Positions 1-5,726 of a stretch of 5,726 bases of DNA are shown piece after piece (positions within the stretch are counted from its first letter, which is position 1; every line of letters begins with the position of its first letter). The notes beneath the pieces were generated by a model that worked only from the letters and a program-made list of their open reading frames with translations, was not told where the DNA came from and ran no database searches. The DNA lies in the NCBI GenBank assembly GCA_003663585.1, contig QMTU01000055.1, forward strand, positions 1 through 5,726, in the 5' to 3' direction. The position numbers and the translations under genes are program-made. This DNA comes from Thermoplasmata archaeon. GTDB lineage: Archaea; Thermoplasmatota; B47-G6.

Positions 1-1
1 G

Positions 2-6
2 GGTGA
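2..6 (+). promoter_or_regulatory. Shine-Dalgarno site of arcS
   Basis: GGTGA lies 7 bases before the ATG at position 14 and matches the archaeal 16S 3' end (anti-SD UCACC). It supports the ATG at 14 as the start, even though the reading frame stays open to the left edge. A TGA at 4-6 in another frame could be the stop of an upstream gene, which would fit arcS being internal to an operon, but too little sequence is present to tell. Confidence 0.6.
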
Positions 7-13
7 CGCGCAC

Positions 14-1651
14 ATGATCATAGAGCCAAAGGCCCAACATGGGCTTGCTAGACACCTCATAGTAAGGATAAAGGGAGAAAAAGAGGATATCACCTTTGAG
101 ACGCCAAATGTTGTAGTTTATAGTGGAATCTCTAATGAAGGGGTTCCTGGGGACTTATTCTCATTTGCAACATCCTATAAGGTTCACGACAAGGCTCCCA
201 TAATGTTTCCAAGGGCAGATTACATTGTCTATGAAAATAAGGTCATTAAAAGAGATAACGTTGGGATTATCCTTGGACAGCCTAAGGATGATGACAATCT
301 TAAGGATCTAGACCTTGTTTTCACGATACTCACCAGAGACGTATCCATAAGCTATAGAAGAACCCTAGCTACAATCCTACGCATCAGGGAGCTTATGAGA
401 GACGACGCGATTCTCTATGTCTCCGGACACTTCAAGCCGGAAAGTGTGCCCTTGTTATACTATTTTGGAGTAGATTTGGTTGATGATGCATTCCTGATTA
501 ATATGCCTAGAGGGGAGCGTATAATCCAGCGTCTTTTGAAGGTCTCCAAAATTGTTCGTAAGCTTATAGACAGAAGGAGACTTCGAGATTATCTCGAGAT
601 TGTAGCCAGGAAGTCGCAGTACAACGCGTCACTTCTGAAGATAGGAGAAAGGGAACACTACAAAGAGCTTGAGAGAGGATATCCTGTATTAAGTGAAGAG
701 AAGACACTAATGACAGTGTTTGAGGAGGCTATTCTCAGACCTGATGTTAGACGATTCACTGAAAGGATAGAAAAGTATTATAAGCCTCCAAGGACAAAAA
801 GAGTCCTATTATTAATTCCATGCTCACATAAAAAGCCATATTCCAAGTCAAAGACCCATAGGGCTTTAAAGAGGGCGCTGTTCACTGTTAAAAACAAGTA
901 TGCAGTTCATGAAGTTATTGTGACCTCCCCTTTGGGTGCTGTTCCTAGAGAACTCGAGTACGTATATCCCGCGCAGAACTATGATGTTCCTGTTACAGGA
1001 TCGTGGTCAGAGGAGGAGGTAAAATTAATACTGCGCCTTTTAAGGTCTATAGTGAAAAAAGGCAACTATGATGCAATACTAGCACACGTTCCTGAGGACT
1101 ATGAGTTTCTATCTGAGCTCGGAGACGTTATCTTTACAGCACCGCCAAACAGGAAAATAACTGATGATATCTCCCTAAAACTATTAGCTAATACCCTTAA
1201 CGAAACTCTTGAAAGCTTAGAGTATGTCACTAGAGAGGAGTACCTTAAGGAGAGTGCCATAGGCGTCCTCTCCTATCAGTTCATGGACGCCTATAGAAAC
1301 ATAACGTTTGACTCTATAAGAGGGCGTGATCTCCCAAACTCAAGGCTATTTAAAGGAGGTTTTCAGGTTGCAAGTTTTGATCCTAGAAGAGGCTATTACT
1401 CCCTCAGCATGCATGGAGCCATGATGTTAGTCAGGTCAAAGATGTTCTGGGTAGAGATAGATGATTTTGTCCCTAAGGGCTCTGTATTCTGTGCGGGGAT
1501 TGTGGATGCAGATGAGAGAATAAGAGAAGGGGATGAGGTAGTAGTTCTTCACGAGGGGGAGCTTAGAGCAGTAGGTATTGCCAGACTACAAGGCAGGATT
1601 CTTAGGGAGGCATCAAGAGGTCTCGGCATTAAGGTGAGACATCATGTATGA
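14..1651 (+). CDS. arcS: Archaeosine synthase ArcS (preQ0-tRNA lysine transferase, TgtA2 family)
   Basis: A 545-residue protein of the ArcS/TgtA2 family. ArcS is known to attach lysine to the nitrile of preQ0 at position 15 of the tRNA D-loop; a radical SAM partner then completes archaeosine. Visible order: a degenerate tRNA-guanine transglycosylase-like domain (about 5-260, with GLAR near residue 10 and the TGT-like FGVDLVDD at 151-158); the ArcS core with the family signature PCSHKKPYSKSKTH at 269-282 (pattern PCSxxKPYxxSxxH); a C2-like segment (about 418-470, YQF, RGRDLP, FDPRRGYYSLS); and a C-terminal PUA tRNA-binding domain (about 475-545, GIVDADERIREGDEVVV). Only two cysteines occur (C270, C493), so the zinc site of true TGT enzymes is absent, as expected for a TGT-like fold that no longer exchanges bases. 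The start at 14 is chosen from the GGTGA site and the short lead into GLAR. The stop overlaps raSEA by 8 bases. It is somewhat shorter than many euryarchaeal ArcS proteins but has all domains. Confidence 0.92.
   Translation: MIIEPKAQHGLARHLIVRIKGEKEDITFETPNVVVYSGISNEGVPGDLFSFATSYKVHDKAPIMFPRADYIVYENKVIKRDNVGIILGQPKDDDNLKDLDLVFTILTRDVSISYRRTLATILRIRELMRDDAILYVSGHFKPESVPLLYYFGVDLVDDAFLINMPRGERIIQRLLKVSKIVRKLIDRRRLRDYLEIVARKSQYNASLLKIGEREHYKELERGYPVLSEEKTLMTVFEEAILRPDVRRFTERIEKYYKPPRTKRVLLLIPCSHKKPYSKSKTHRALKRALFTVKNKYAVHEVIVTSPLGAVPRELEYVYPAQNYDVPVTGSWSEEEVKLILRLLRSIVKKGNYDAILAHVPEDYEFLSELGDVIFTAPPNRKITDDISLKLLANTLNETLESLEYVTREEYLKESAIGVLSYQFMDAYRNITFDSIRGRDLPNSRLFKGGFQVASFDPRRGYYSLSMHGAMMLVRSKMFWVEIDDFVPKGSVFCAGIVDADERIREGDEVVVLHEGELRAVGIARLQGRILREASRGLGIKVRHHV
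1633..1637 (+). promoter_or_regulatory. Shine-Dalgarno site of raSEA inside arcS
   Basis: GGTGA sits 6 bases before the raSEA ATG at 1644, within the last codons of arcS. It fixes the raSEA start and makes translational coupling across the 8-base overlap (1644-1651) likely. Confidence 0.7.
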
Positions 1652-2669
1652 GCTCTTAAGGCTTTTGAGAGATAAAGCTAAGGAATCTGCAAGAAGATAT
1701 AATCCAAAGAGACCTGTAGCTTACTGGAGGGAGGAAGATCACCTAGATGGTCAGATAGTGCGAGCGTTTGTGGGAATTCTTAGAACCAGAGGATGCTACT
1801 GGGCTCTTACAGGCGGCTGTACTATGTGCGGATATATAAAAGATGCCTACATAAGAGACCTTGATCCTAGCGAGCTAAGAGCCCAGATAAAATATTTAAG
1901 CGAAGAATACTCTGGAGAACCATATGTAAAAATATTCACATCTGGTAGTTTTCTAGATCCGAAGGAGATTCCATATGATGTGTATGAGGATGTGCTCTCA
2001 GCGTTCTCTGATGCAAAGGTAATTTCCATAGAGTCCAGACCTGAGTTCGTTAAGGATGAAACGCTGAAGATTTTGAGTAGGCTATCCGATAAGTTTAATA
2101 TAAGAATTGAAATAAGCATAGGCCTTGAAAGCTCAAACGAACAAATACTTAGGAAGCTCATAAATAAGGGATTTTCCATTAAGGATTATGTGACAGCAGC
2201 TAAAAGAGTAAAAAAACATGGTTTTCTTCTAAAAACATATATTTTACTAAAGCCTCCTTTTGTCTCAGAGTTTTACGCACTTAAAACGGGCATAAACTCT
2301 GCTCTCTTTGCGCTAAACTTTTCAGATAGGGTCTCTGTAAACCCTACAGTTATACAGCCGTACACTATTGTAGAGGATTTATATCGAAAAGGGCTTTACA
2401 GGCCTCCTTGGGTGTTCACTCTCATTGTACTTCTCAAGAGGGTCAAAGTTGAAAGGCCTGAAAAAGTAATAGTATCTTACCCTATGAAAAAGCTCAAAAA
2501 GGAGGGCCTTAGGGGCTGTGATTCATGCCTTAAGGAGTCCATCTCAAGGATAGTTGAGTTCTCACTGACCCAGAGAGTGGAAGTTTTATCCCTCCCAAGG
2601 GAGTGTCCTTGCTATAAATTATGGTTAAGAGAAGTTTTCATATCAAAGAGGTATCCTTACTTATACTAA
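1644..2669 (+). CDS. raSEA: Archaeosine biosynthesis radical SAM protein RaSEA
   Basis: A 341-residue radical SAM enzyme of the Elp3-like RaSEA family. RaSEA is known to work with ArcS: it cleaves the lysine adduct of preQ0-tRNA by radical chemistry to leave the formamidine of archaeosine (G+15). The [4Fe-4S] cluster ligands are C51, C59 and C62 in RTRGCYWALTGGCTMCGY (C-x7-C-x2-C), followed by radical SAM barrel features: SGSFLDPKEIP (about 100-110), ISIESRPEF (about 127-135), ISIGLESSNEQILR (about 157-170) and KTYILLKPPF (about 197-206). A C-terminal module carries four more cysteines, C292-x2-C295 and C321-x-C323, around FSLTQ and ending CPCYKLW; this could hold zinc or a second cluster, which is inference. 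The start is set by the GGTGA at 1633-1637. The gene overlaps arcS by 8 bases on the same strand, and this pairing is the strongest support for archaeosine formation rather than another radical SAM role. Confidence 0.9.
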   Translation: MYELLRLLRDKAKESARRYNPKRPVAYWREEDHLDGQIVRAFVGILRTRGCYWALTGGCTMCGYIKDAYIRDLDPSELRAQIKYLSEEYSGEPYVKIFTSGSFLDPKEIPYDVYEDVLSAFSDAKVISIESRPEFVKDETLKILSRLSDKFNIRIEISIGLESSNEQILRKLINKGFSIKDYVTAAKRVKKHGFLLKTYILLKPPFVSEFYALKTGINSALFALNFSDRVSVNPTVIQPYTIVEDLYRKGLYRPPWVFTLIVLLKRVKVERPEKVIVSYPMKKLKKEGLRGCDSCLKESISRIVEFSLTQRVEVLSLPRECPCYKLWLREVFISKRYPYLY

Positions 2670-2686
2670 ACTAACTAGGAATAAAT

Positions 2687-2716
2687 GTCGCTAAGAATCC
2701 TCGCACTTTAAGCGAC
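2687..2716 (+). repeat. Imperfect hairpin in the raSEA 3' spacer
   Basis: GTCGCT (2687-2692) pairs with AGCGAC (2711-2716) around an 18-base loop; an inner alternative pairs TCGC (2701-2704) with GCGA (2712-2715). The stretch AATCCTCGCACTTTAAGCG resembles the AATCC(C/T)CGCCCTTTAGGGCGGGG hairpin seen at the 3' side of many archaeal IS200/IS605 tnpB genes, but this is recalled resemblance, not a search result. It may equally be a meaningless or terminator-associated stem. Confidence 0.4.
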
Positions 2717-2747
2717 GATGGATTAAGAAATTAAGGAAAAGCTGATC

Positions 2748-2781
2748 CCCGCCCTAAAAGGCGGGCTTGCTTTCTGTTTTT
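2748..2781 (+). terminator. GC hairpin plus T-run, convergent terminator
   Basis: CCCGCC (2748-2753) pairs perfectly with GGCGGG (2760-2765) over a 6-base loop CTAAAA, followed by a T-rich tail ending TTTTT (2777-2781). It lies about 80 bases after the raSEA stop and directly before the stop codon of the opposing aminotransferase (2783-2785). On the plus strand it has the form of a stem and U-tract terminator for arcS-raSEA. Archaeal termination depends mainly on U-tracts, so the hairpin itself may have another origin; the sequence GATCCCCGCCCTAAAAGGCG is also typical of IS200/IS605 right ends. Confidence 0.5.
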
Positions 2782-2782
2782 G

Positions 2783-4042
2783 TCAAAGGCTCAACTTCCT
2801 CAAGTACTCTGATAACATCTTAATGCCGTTCTCTATTTCCTCAACGCTCGGTCTTGAGAAGTTCAGTCTTATGGTATTTAGCCCTGTGTTATCTGTGTAG
2901 AATGGCGCTCCTGGCACCACCACAACACCCTGGGAAGTCATAAGTCTCTCCGCAAATTTTACGCCATCTACATCCTCTGGAAGACTTAACATAGAGAACA
3001 TTCCAGCTACAGGTCTTGTAAATCGTAAGTCTGGCAAGTTCTCCTCTAGAGCTCTTATAAGCGCGTCTCTTTTTCTTCTGTATGCCGGTAATGCTACTTT
3101 TATATGATATCTCTCAAATAATCCATTTCTTAGGTACTCTAGTGCTATAAACTGTGATATTGCAGGCGCACAAAAGTCTATGGGCTGTTTTTCCATAAGC
3201 ACTTTTTGAAGTATCACGTCCTCTGCAATGATCCACCCTACTCTAAATCCCGTCCCTAAAACCTTACTTAGAGTTCCCACGGATATTACTCTTCCCTCCC
3301 TGTCAAGAGACTTCAGCGTTCTTACGTTAATGTCCTCATATATTAGATAATTGTACGCCATGTCCTCCATTATCAATAAGTTGTAGTCGCATGCAATGTC
3401 TAGAAGCTCCCTTCTGCGACTCTCGCTCATAGTTACGCCCATAGGATTTTGACCCGTTGGAATTGTGTATATTAGCTTTACCTTCTTGCCTTCCTCCTCT
3501 GCCCTATTTATTATCTCCTCAACCTTTTCTGGAATTAATCCCTTATCGTCCATGGGAGCCCCTATAATTCTTGCTCCTAGCTGTCTAAATGCTAATAACG
3601 TGTTTATATAGCTGGGATTCTCCGTGATGATTATATCCCCAGGATCTATGAGTACCCTCCCTAGCAGATCTATTGCTCCTGTCCCCCCAACTGTAATTAT
3701 TATGTTATCTGGAGGGACGTCAATTCCATCATATCTCCTCAAAAACTTAGAGAGTTCCTCTCTGAGCTCGGGGATTCCATTAACAGGAGTGTACAAGACT
3801 GATCTTGGCTCATTTGAAAGAACCTCCATGGCAATTCTTGCAAGCTCTTCTCTTGGTATCAAATTTGGATCTGGATCACCTGCTGATAGGAATATTAGCT
3901 TTTTACCGCTTTTTCTTAAATCTGACGCCTTTTTCATGATGTCTGCCAGTAATGACTTTTCTATCCAATTGCTTCGTGATGACAGGAATCTCATGTAGTC
4001 CACAGTCATCACGCCCCTTATAAGGATATTGAAATGGAACAT
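2783..4042 (-). CDS. PLP-dependent aminotransferase, class I/II (2-aminoadipate/aromatic LysN/ARO8-like)
   Basis: A 419-residue fold-type I aminotransferase. It transfers an amino group between an amino acid and a 2-oxo acid through pyridoxal phosphate in the cytoplasm. Visible features: SAGDPDPN (53-60), the GIPELREELSKFL helix (89-101), GGTGAIDLL (119-127), PTGQNPMG with N199 (195-202), EDMAY with the PLP-pyridine Asp D227 and Tyr Y230, the Schiff-base lysine K260 in GTLSKVLGTGFRVGW, and the substrate carboxylate Arg R392 in IRLNFS. All key residues are present and the length is normal (about 400). Substrate cannot be read from sequence; members of this family use 2-aminoadipate, aromatic or branched-chain amino acids. 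The ATG at 4042 fits a leaderless transcript from the TATA box at 4070-4077. In-frame ATGs at 4009 (residue 12, behind a weak AAGGGG) and 3994 (residue 17) are alternatives, and homology to the family really begins near residue 17. It is transcribed alone, convergent with arcS-raSEA. Confidence 0.9.
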   Translation of the reverse strand: MFHFNILIRGVMTVDYMRFLSSRSNWIEKSLLADIMKKASDLRKSGKKLIFLSAGDPDPNLIPREELARIAMEVLSNEPRSVLYTPVNGIPELREELSKFLRRYDGIDVPPDNIIITVGGTGAIDLLGRVLIDPGDIIITENPSYINTLLAFRQLGARIIGAPMDDKGLIPEKVEEIINRAEEEGKKVKLIYTIPTGQNPMGVTMSESRRRELLDIACDYNLLIMEDMAYNYLIYEDINVRTLKSLDREGRVISVGTLSKVLGTGFRVGWIIAEDVILQKVLMEKQPIDFCAPAISQFIALEYLRNGLFERYHIKVALPAYRRKRDALIRALEENLPDLRFTRPVAGMFSMLSLPEDVDGVKFAERLMTSQGVVVVPGAPFYTDNTGLNTIRLNFSRPSVEEIENGIKMLSEYLRKLSL

Positions 4043-4068
4043 GACTACTATTATAGTTTGTTGGAGAG

Positions 4069-4078
4069 TATATTTAAG
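4069..4078 (-). promoter_or_regulatory. TATA-box promoter of the aminotransferase
   Basis: On the minus strand the sequence reads CTTAAATATA, close to the crenarchaeal TATA consensus TTTAWATA, in an AT-rich context. The box ends 28 bases before the ATG at 4042, which would put the transcription start about 2-8 bases before that codon. This is the usual arrangement of leaderless archaeal genes and explains the lack of a Shine-Dalgarno site before the ATG. A second, weaker TATA-like run (CTATAATAG, 4047-4055) could instead serve the internal ATG at 4009. Confidence 0.5.
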
Positions 4079-4162
4079 TTAAATTACACACCATCGTCAA
4101 AAATATCTTGTCTTTTAGAAATGAATCAGCAGAAGTTAAAACACTATAATGCCTTAACACGC

Positions 4163-4200
4163 GTTTAGAACTACTAAAAGCACGATCCCTAGGTCTAAAC
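4163..4200. repeat. 7-bp inverted repeat in the leuS-aminotransferase spacer
   Basis: GTTTAGA (4163-4169) and TCTAAAC (4194-4200) are perfect inverse complements with a 24-base spacer that contains the palindrome CCTAGG (4188-4193). It could be a hairpin in a transcript or an operator-like site. A 7-bp match in a 247-base AT-rich spacer could also arise by chance. Confidence 0.35.
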
Positions 4201-4219
4201 ATTTAAGCAGAGTATCTGA

Positions 4220-4260
4220 CTTTCCTCACTACCATAGAGGGAAAGGCTTGTTTTATTTTG
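4220..4260 (+). terminator. Hairpin followed by T-rich tail, orphan terminator-like
   Basis: CTTTCC (4220-4225) pairs with GGAAAG (4240-4245), extended by TC/GA across a one-base bulge (4226-4227 with 4237-4238), with a loop of about 9 bases. It is followed on the plus strand by GCTTGTTTTATTTTG. In form this is a plus-strand terminator, yet no plus-strand gene lies before it in this spacer. It may be a chance structure or mark the end of an unrecognised small RNA. Confidence 0.3.
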
Positions 4261-4264
4261 TACT

Positions 4265-4269
4265 AAAAA
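4265..4269 (-). terminator. T-run after leuS
   Basis: On the minus strand TTTTT follows the leuS stop codon (TAA, 4290-4292) after 20 bases, with further T-rich sequence around it. U-tracts alone can terminate archaeal transcription, so this is a plausible leuS end. No hairpin directly precedes it. Confidence 0.35.
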
Positions 4270-4289
4270 GTAAAGTTTGGAACAGAGAA

Positions 4290-5726
4290 TTACTCAATGA
4301 CTATTGCTGGCTTTAATGGAAGGGCTTTTGTGGCTTTTTGCTTATGATCTTCTCTTGACTCCCTCTCTGAGAGTATTATTATCTCTGCTCCAATTTTCTC
4401 CTCGATTCTCTTAGCCTCTCCTTTGAATACTTTCTCCTCTCTGAAGCCCTCAACAACGCCTTTGACGAGGTCCTCTGGAACGTCAAATGATAGCTTTCTA
4501 AGATCTTGTACTACCTTTGGAACTACCTTTTTGTCCTGAACCCTTCCTATGAACTCCTTTATAACCTTTCCAATGTTAAAGTTAGAGTTATACAGAGCCT
4601 TAAGCGCCTCATACTTCCACTCGTCAGCAATGTATACATATACTTTCCTTGGAGTGATTCCCGTAACTTTTATAATCTCTTGTATGTCGTCAACTAGTCT
4701 AATTATTATCTCCTCTCCGATCTCTATGTCTCTGGATATGCTTTTGCTTTCGACTTCAGGATAGCTCTCTAAGGAGACGAACTTCTCATTTCCAAGAAGG
4801 AACCATAGCTCCTCAGCTATGTGAGGTGTAATGGGGGCCATGAGCTTAATCCATCTCTCGAGGACGTATCTTGCTGTCTCCTTGTTATTTCCACCTTCTT
4901 TAAGATAGTGCTCTATGTCGTCTGGGATTCCATAAAATATCTCTGATGCAGCTCCTCTTATGTCAAGGCTGTCCAGACGCTTCACTATTGATTCTATTCT
5001 AGTGTTTATCCTTGACTTAATCCACCTGTCTATGAATTTTACATTAGACCCATTAAGGGAGAGCATTTTGTGGAAGAGCATCCATATGTACTTTATCCTC
5101 TTAGTGTAGTCCTCAAGCCTCTCAAAAGACCACTCCATGTCGTCGTGAGGCGATGCCTCATGGCAATAGTAGAGCCTTATGGCATCTATCCCGTATCTCT
5201 CGCCAATCTTTGGAGCAGGCTCTGCTCCACCCTTGGACTTTGAGAGCTTTTCTTTTGTAGTTTTAGACTGAACAACCCACCAGTTAACGAATATTCCTCG
5301 TGGCCAGTGCTCCATTGAGAGTATTGCTACATGGTTCATTATGTAAACTGGAAAATGTACGGTCATGTGTTCCTTACCACCTAGATTTATGTCAACGGGA
5401 TACCAGTACAGGAACTCCTTTCTCATAGCCTCTATGACGTCCTCTAAGCCCTTCTTTGGAGAGCCTTTTCCTAAAAACACGTAGTCGAACACTTCATCGT
5501 CTAAATCTTCCTCACGTATAAGCCCAAGGTTAACGTATTTTGCTATTATGTAGTACGCAGGATATAATGTTGAGTCCGATATAGGCTCTATAATCCAGGA
5601 CTCGTCGAGTGGAAACCTTGTTCCAAGCCACCTTCCCTTTCTGACACATGCCCTGTCGTCATACCACTCAATGGCGCCCTTTATGGTGTCTCCTGCATGC
5701 TTTGGATAAAATGCCATACTCCCTAC
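4290..5726 (-). CDS. leuS: Leucyl-tRNA synthetase, C-terminal half (partial, runs off the window)
   Basis: This is the C-terminal 478 or so residues of archaeal-type leucyl-tRNA synthetase, normally about 940-970 residues, which charges tRNA-Leu with leucine in the cytoplasm. The frame is still open at the right edge (the 9 bases 5718-5726 read on as coding), so the ATG at 5717 is an internal Met and not the start; the HIGH motif and the CP1 editing domain lie outside. Numbered from that Met: the end of the catalytic domain includes RWLGTRFP (29-36) and SDSTLYPAYY (47-56); GGKEHMTVHFPVYIMNH (113-129) corresponds to the SGKDLIxNHL segment of the family; the class I KMSKS loop is KLSKS (157-161) followed by KGGAEP. 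The anticodon-binding helical bundle covers about 195-320 (WIKLMAPITPHIAEELW at 289-305), and the archaeal C-terminal domain that contacts the long variable arm of tRNA-Leu covers about 330-475, ending in PLKPAIVIE. The KLSKSKGGAEP form recalls crenarchaeal LeuRS. No frameshift is seen. Confidence 0.95.
   Translation of the reverse strand, partial: VGSMAFYPKHAGDTIKGAIEWYDDRACVRKGRWLGTRFPLDESWIIEPISDSTLYPAYYIIAKYVNLGLIREEDLDDEVFDYVFLGKGSPKKGLEDVIEAMRKEFLYWYPVDINLGGKEHMTVHFPVYIMNHVAILSMEHWPRGIFVNWWVVQSKTTKEKLSKSKGGAEPAPKIGERYGIDAIRLYYCHEASPHDDMEWSFERLEDYTKRIKYIWMLFHKMLSLNGSNVKFIDRWIKSRINTRIESIVKRLDSLDIRGAASEIFYGIPDDIEHYLKEGGNNKETARYVLERWIKLMAPITPHIAEELWFLLGNEKFVSLESYPEVESKSISRDIEIGEEIIIRLVDDIQEIIKVTGITPRKVYVYIADEWKYEALKALYNSNFNIGKVIKEFIGRVQDKKVVPKVVQDLRKLSFDVPEDLVKGVVEGFREEKVFKGEAKRIEEKIGAEIIILSERESREDHKQKATKALPLKPAIVIE

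Noticed and set aside
14..800. Loss of the TGT zinc site and catalytic motifs in the N-terminal part of ArcS as a sign of a decayed gene
   Set aside because: ArcS proteins normally carry an inactive TGT-like domain; the ArcS signature, C2-like segment and PUA domain are intact.
1847..2179. Minus-strand open frame of 110 codons inside raSEA
   Set aside because: It lies wholly antisense to a clear radical SAM gene, shows a serine-rich composition typical of shadow frames, and has no recognisable domain.
2714..2721. 8-base word GACGATGG occurring here on the plus strand and again on the minus strand at 4091-4098
   Set aside because: A single shared 8-mer is compatible with chance, and the flanking bases do not match. 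It is not a clear C/D RNA C box (RUGAUGA).
3624..3998. Plus-strand open frame of 124 codons inside the aminotransferase
   Set aside because: It is antisense to the region encoding the conserved N-terminal third of the aminotransferase; it is serine-rich with no motif and no supporting ribosome site seen.
4121..4168. 15-codon plus-strand frame MNQQKLKHYNALTRV in the spacer
   Set aside because: There is no Shine-Dalgarno site, it is very short, and nothing supports its translation.
4506..4764. Two short plus-strand open frames inside leuS
   Set aside because: Both are antisense to the conserved LeuRS C-terminal domain, overlap each other in different frames, and have no supporting features.
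5235..5249. KLSKS in place of KMSKS in LeuRS as a possible active-site change
   Set aside because: The Met-to-Leu form is common in archaeal LeuRS, both catalytic lysines are kept, and the flanking KGGAEP matches the crenarchaeal type as I recall it.

Overview
The window looks like ordinary chromosomal DNA from a thermophilic archaeon, most likely of the crenarchaeal (Thermoproteota) side. The reasons are an archaeosine (tRNA G15) modification gene pair, an archaeal-type leucyl-tRNA synthetase with the crenarchaeal-style KLSKSKGGAEP signature, GGTGA Shine-Dalgarno sites, a TATA-box promoter placed for a leaderless start, and Lys/Glu/Arg/Ile-rich proteins that use many AGA/AGG arginine codons. 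The exact genus cannot be read from the sequence.

Layout. Positions 14-2669 (+) hold two overlapping genes: arcS, a preQ0-tRNA lysine transferase with TGT-like, ArcS-core and PUA domains, and raSEA, its radical SAM partner. Together they are expected to convert preQ0 at position 15 of tRNA into archaeosine. Positions 2670-2782 are a short convergent intergenic spacer with a GC-rich hairpin and T-run. The hairpin probably acts as terminator, and it also resembles IS200/IS605 element ends. Positions 2783-4042 (-) encode a PLP-dependent class I/II aminotransferase of the 2-aminoadipate/aromatic (LysN/ARO8-like) group. Positions 4043-4289 form a 247-base spacer with the aminotransferase promoter, two inverted repeats and a T-run after leuS; I see no gene there that I can support. 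Positions 4290-5726 (-) are the C-terminal half of leuS, which runs off the right edge.

How the genes relate. arcS and raSEA form one translationally coupled unit acting on the same tRNA nucleotide. leuS also concerns tRNA, but it lies on the other strand with its own expression unit, and the aminotransferase has its own promoter, so no single pathway joins all four. I find no novel multi-gene system. The points most worth checking are the IS605-end-like spacer, the possible small RNA or orphan terminator at about 4100-4260, and an ArcS/RaSEA route in what looks like a crenarchaeal lineage.
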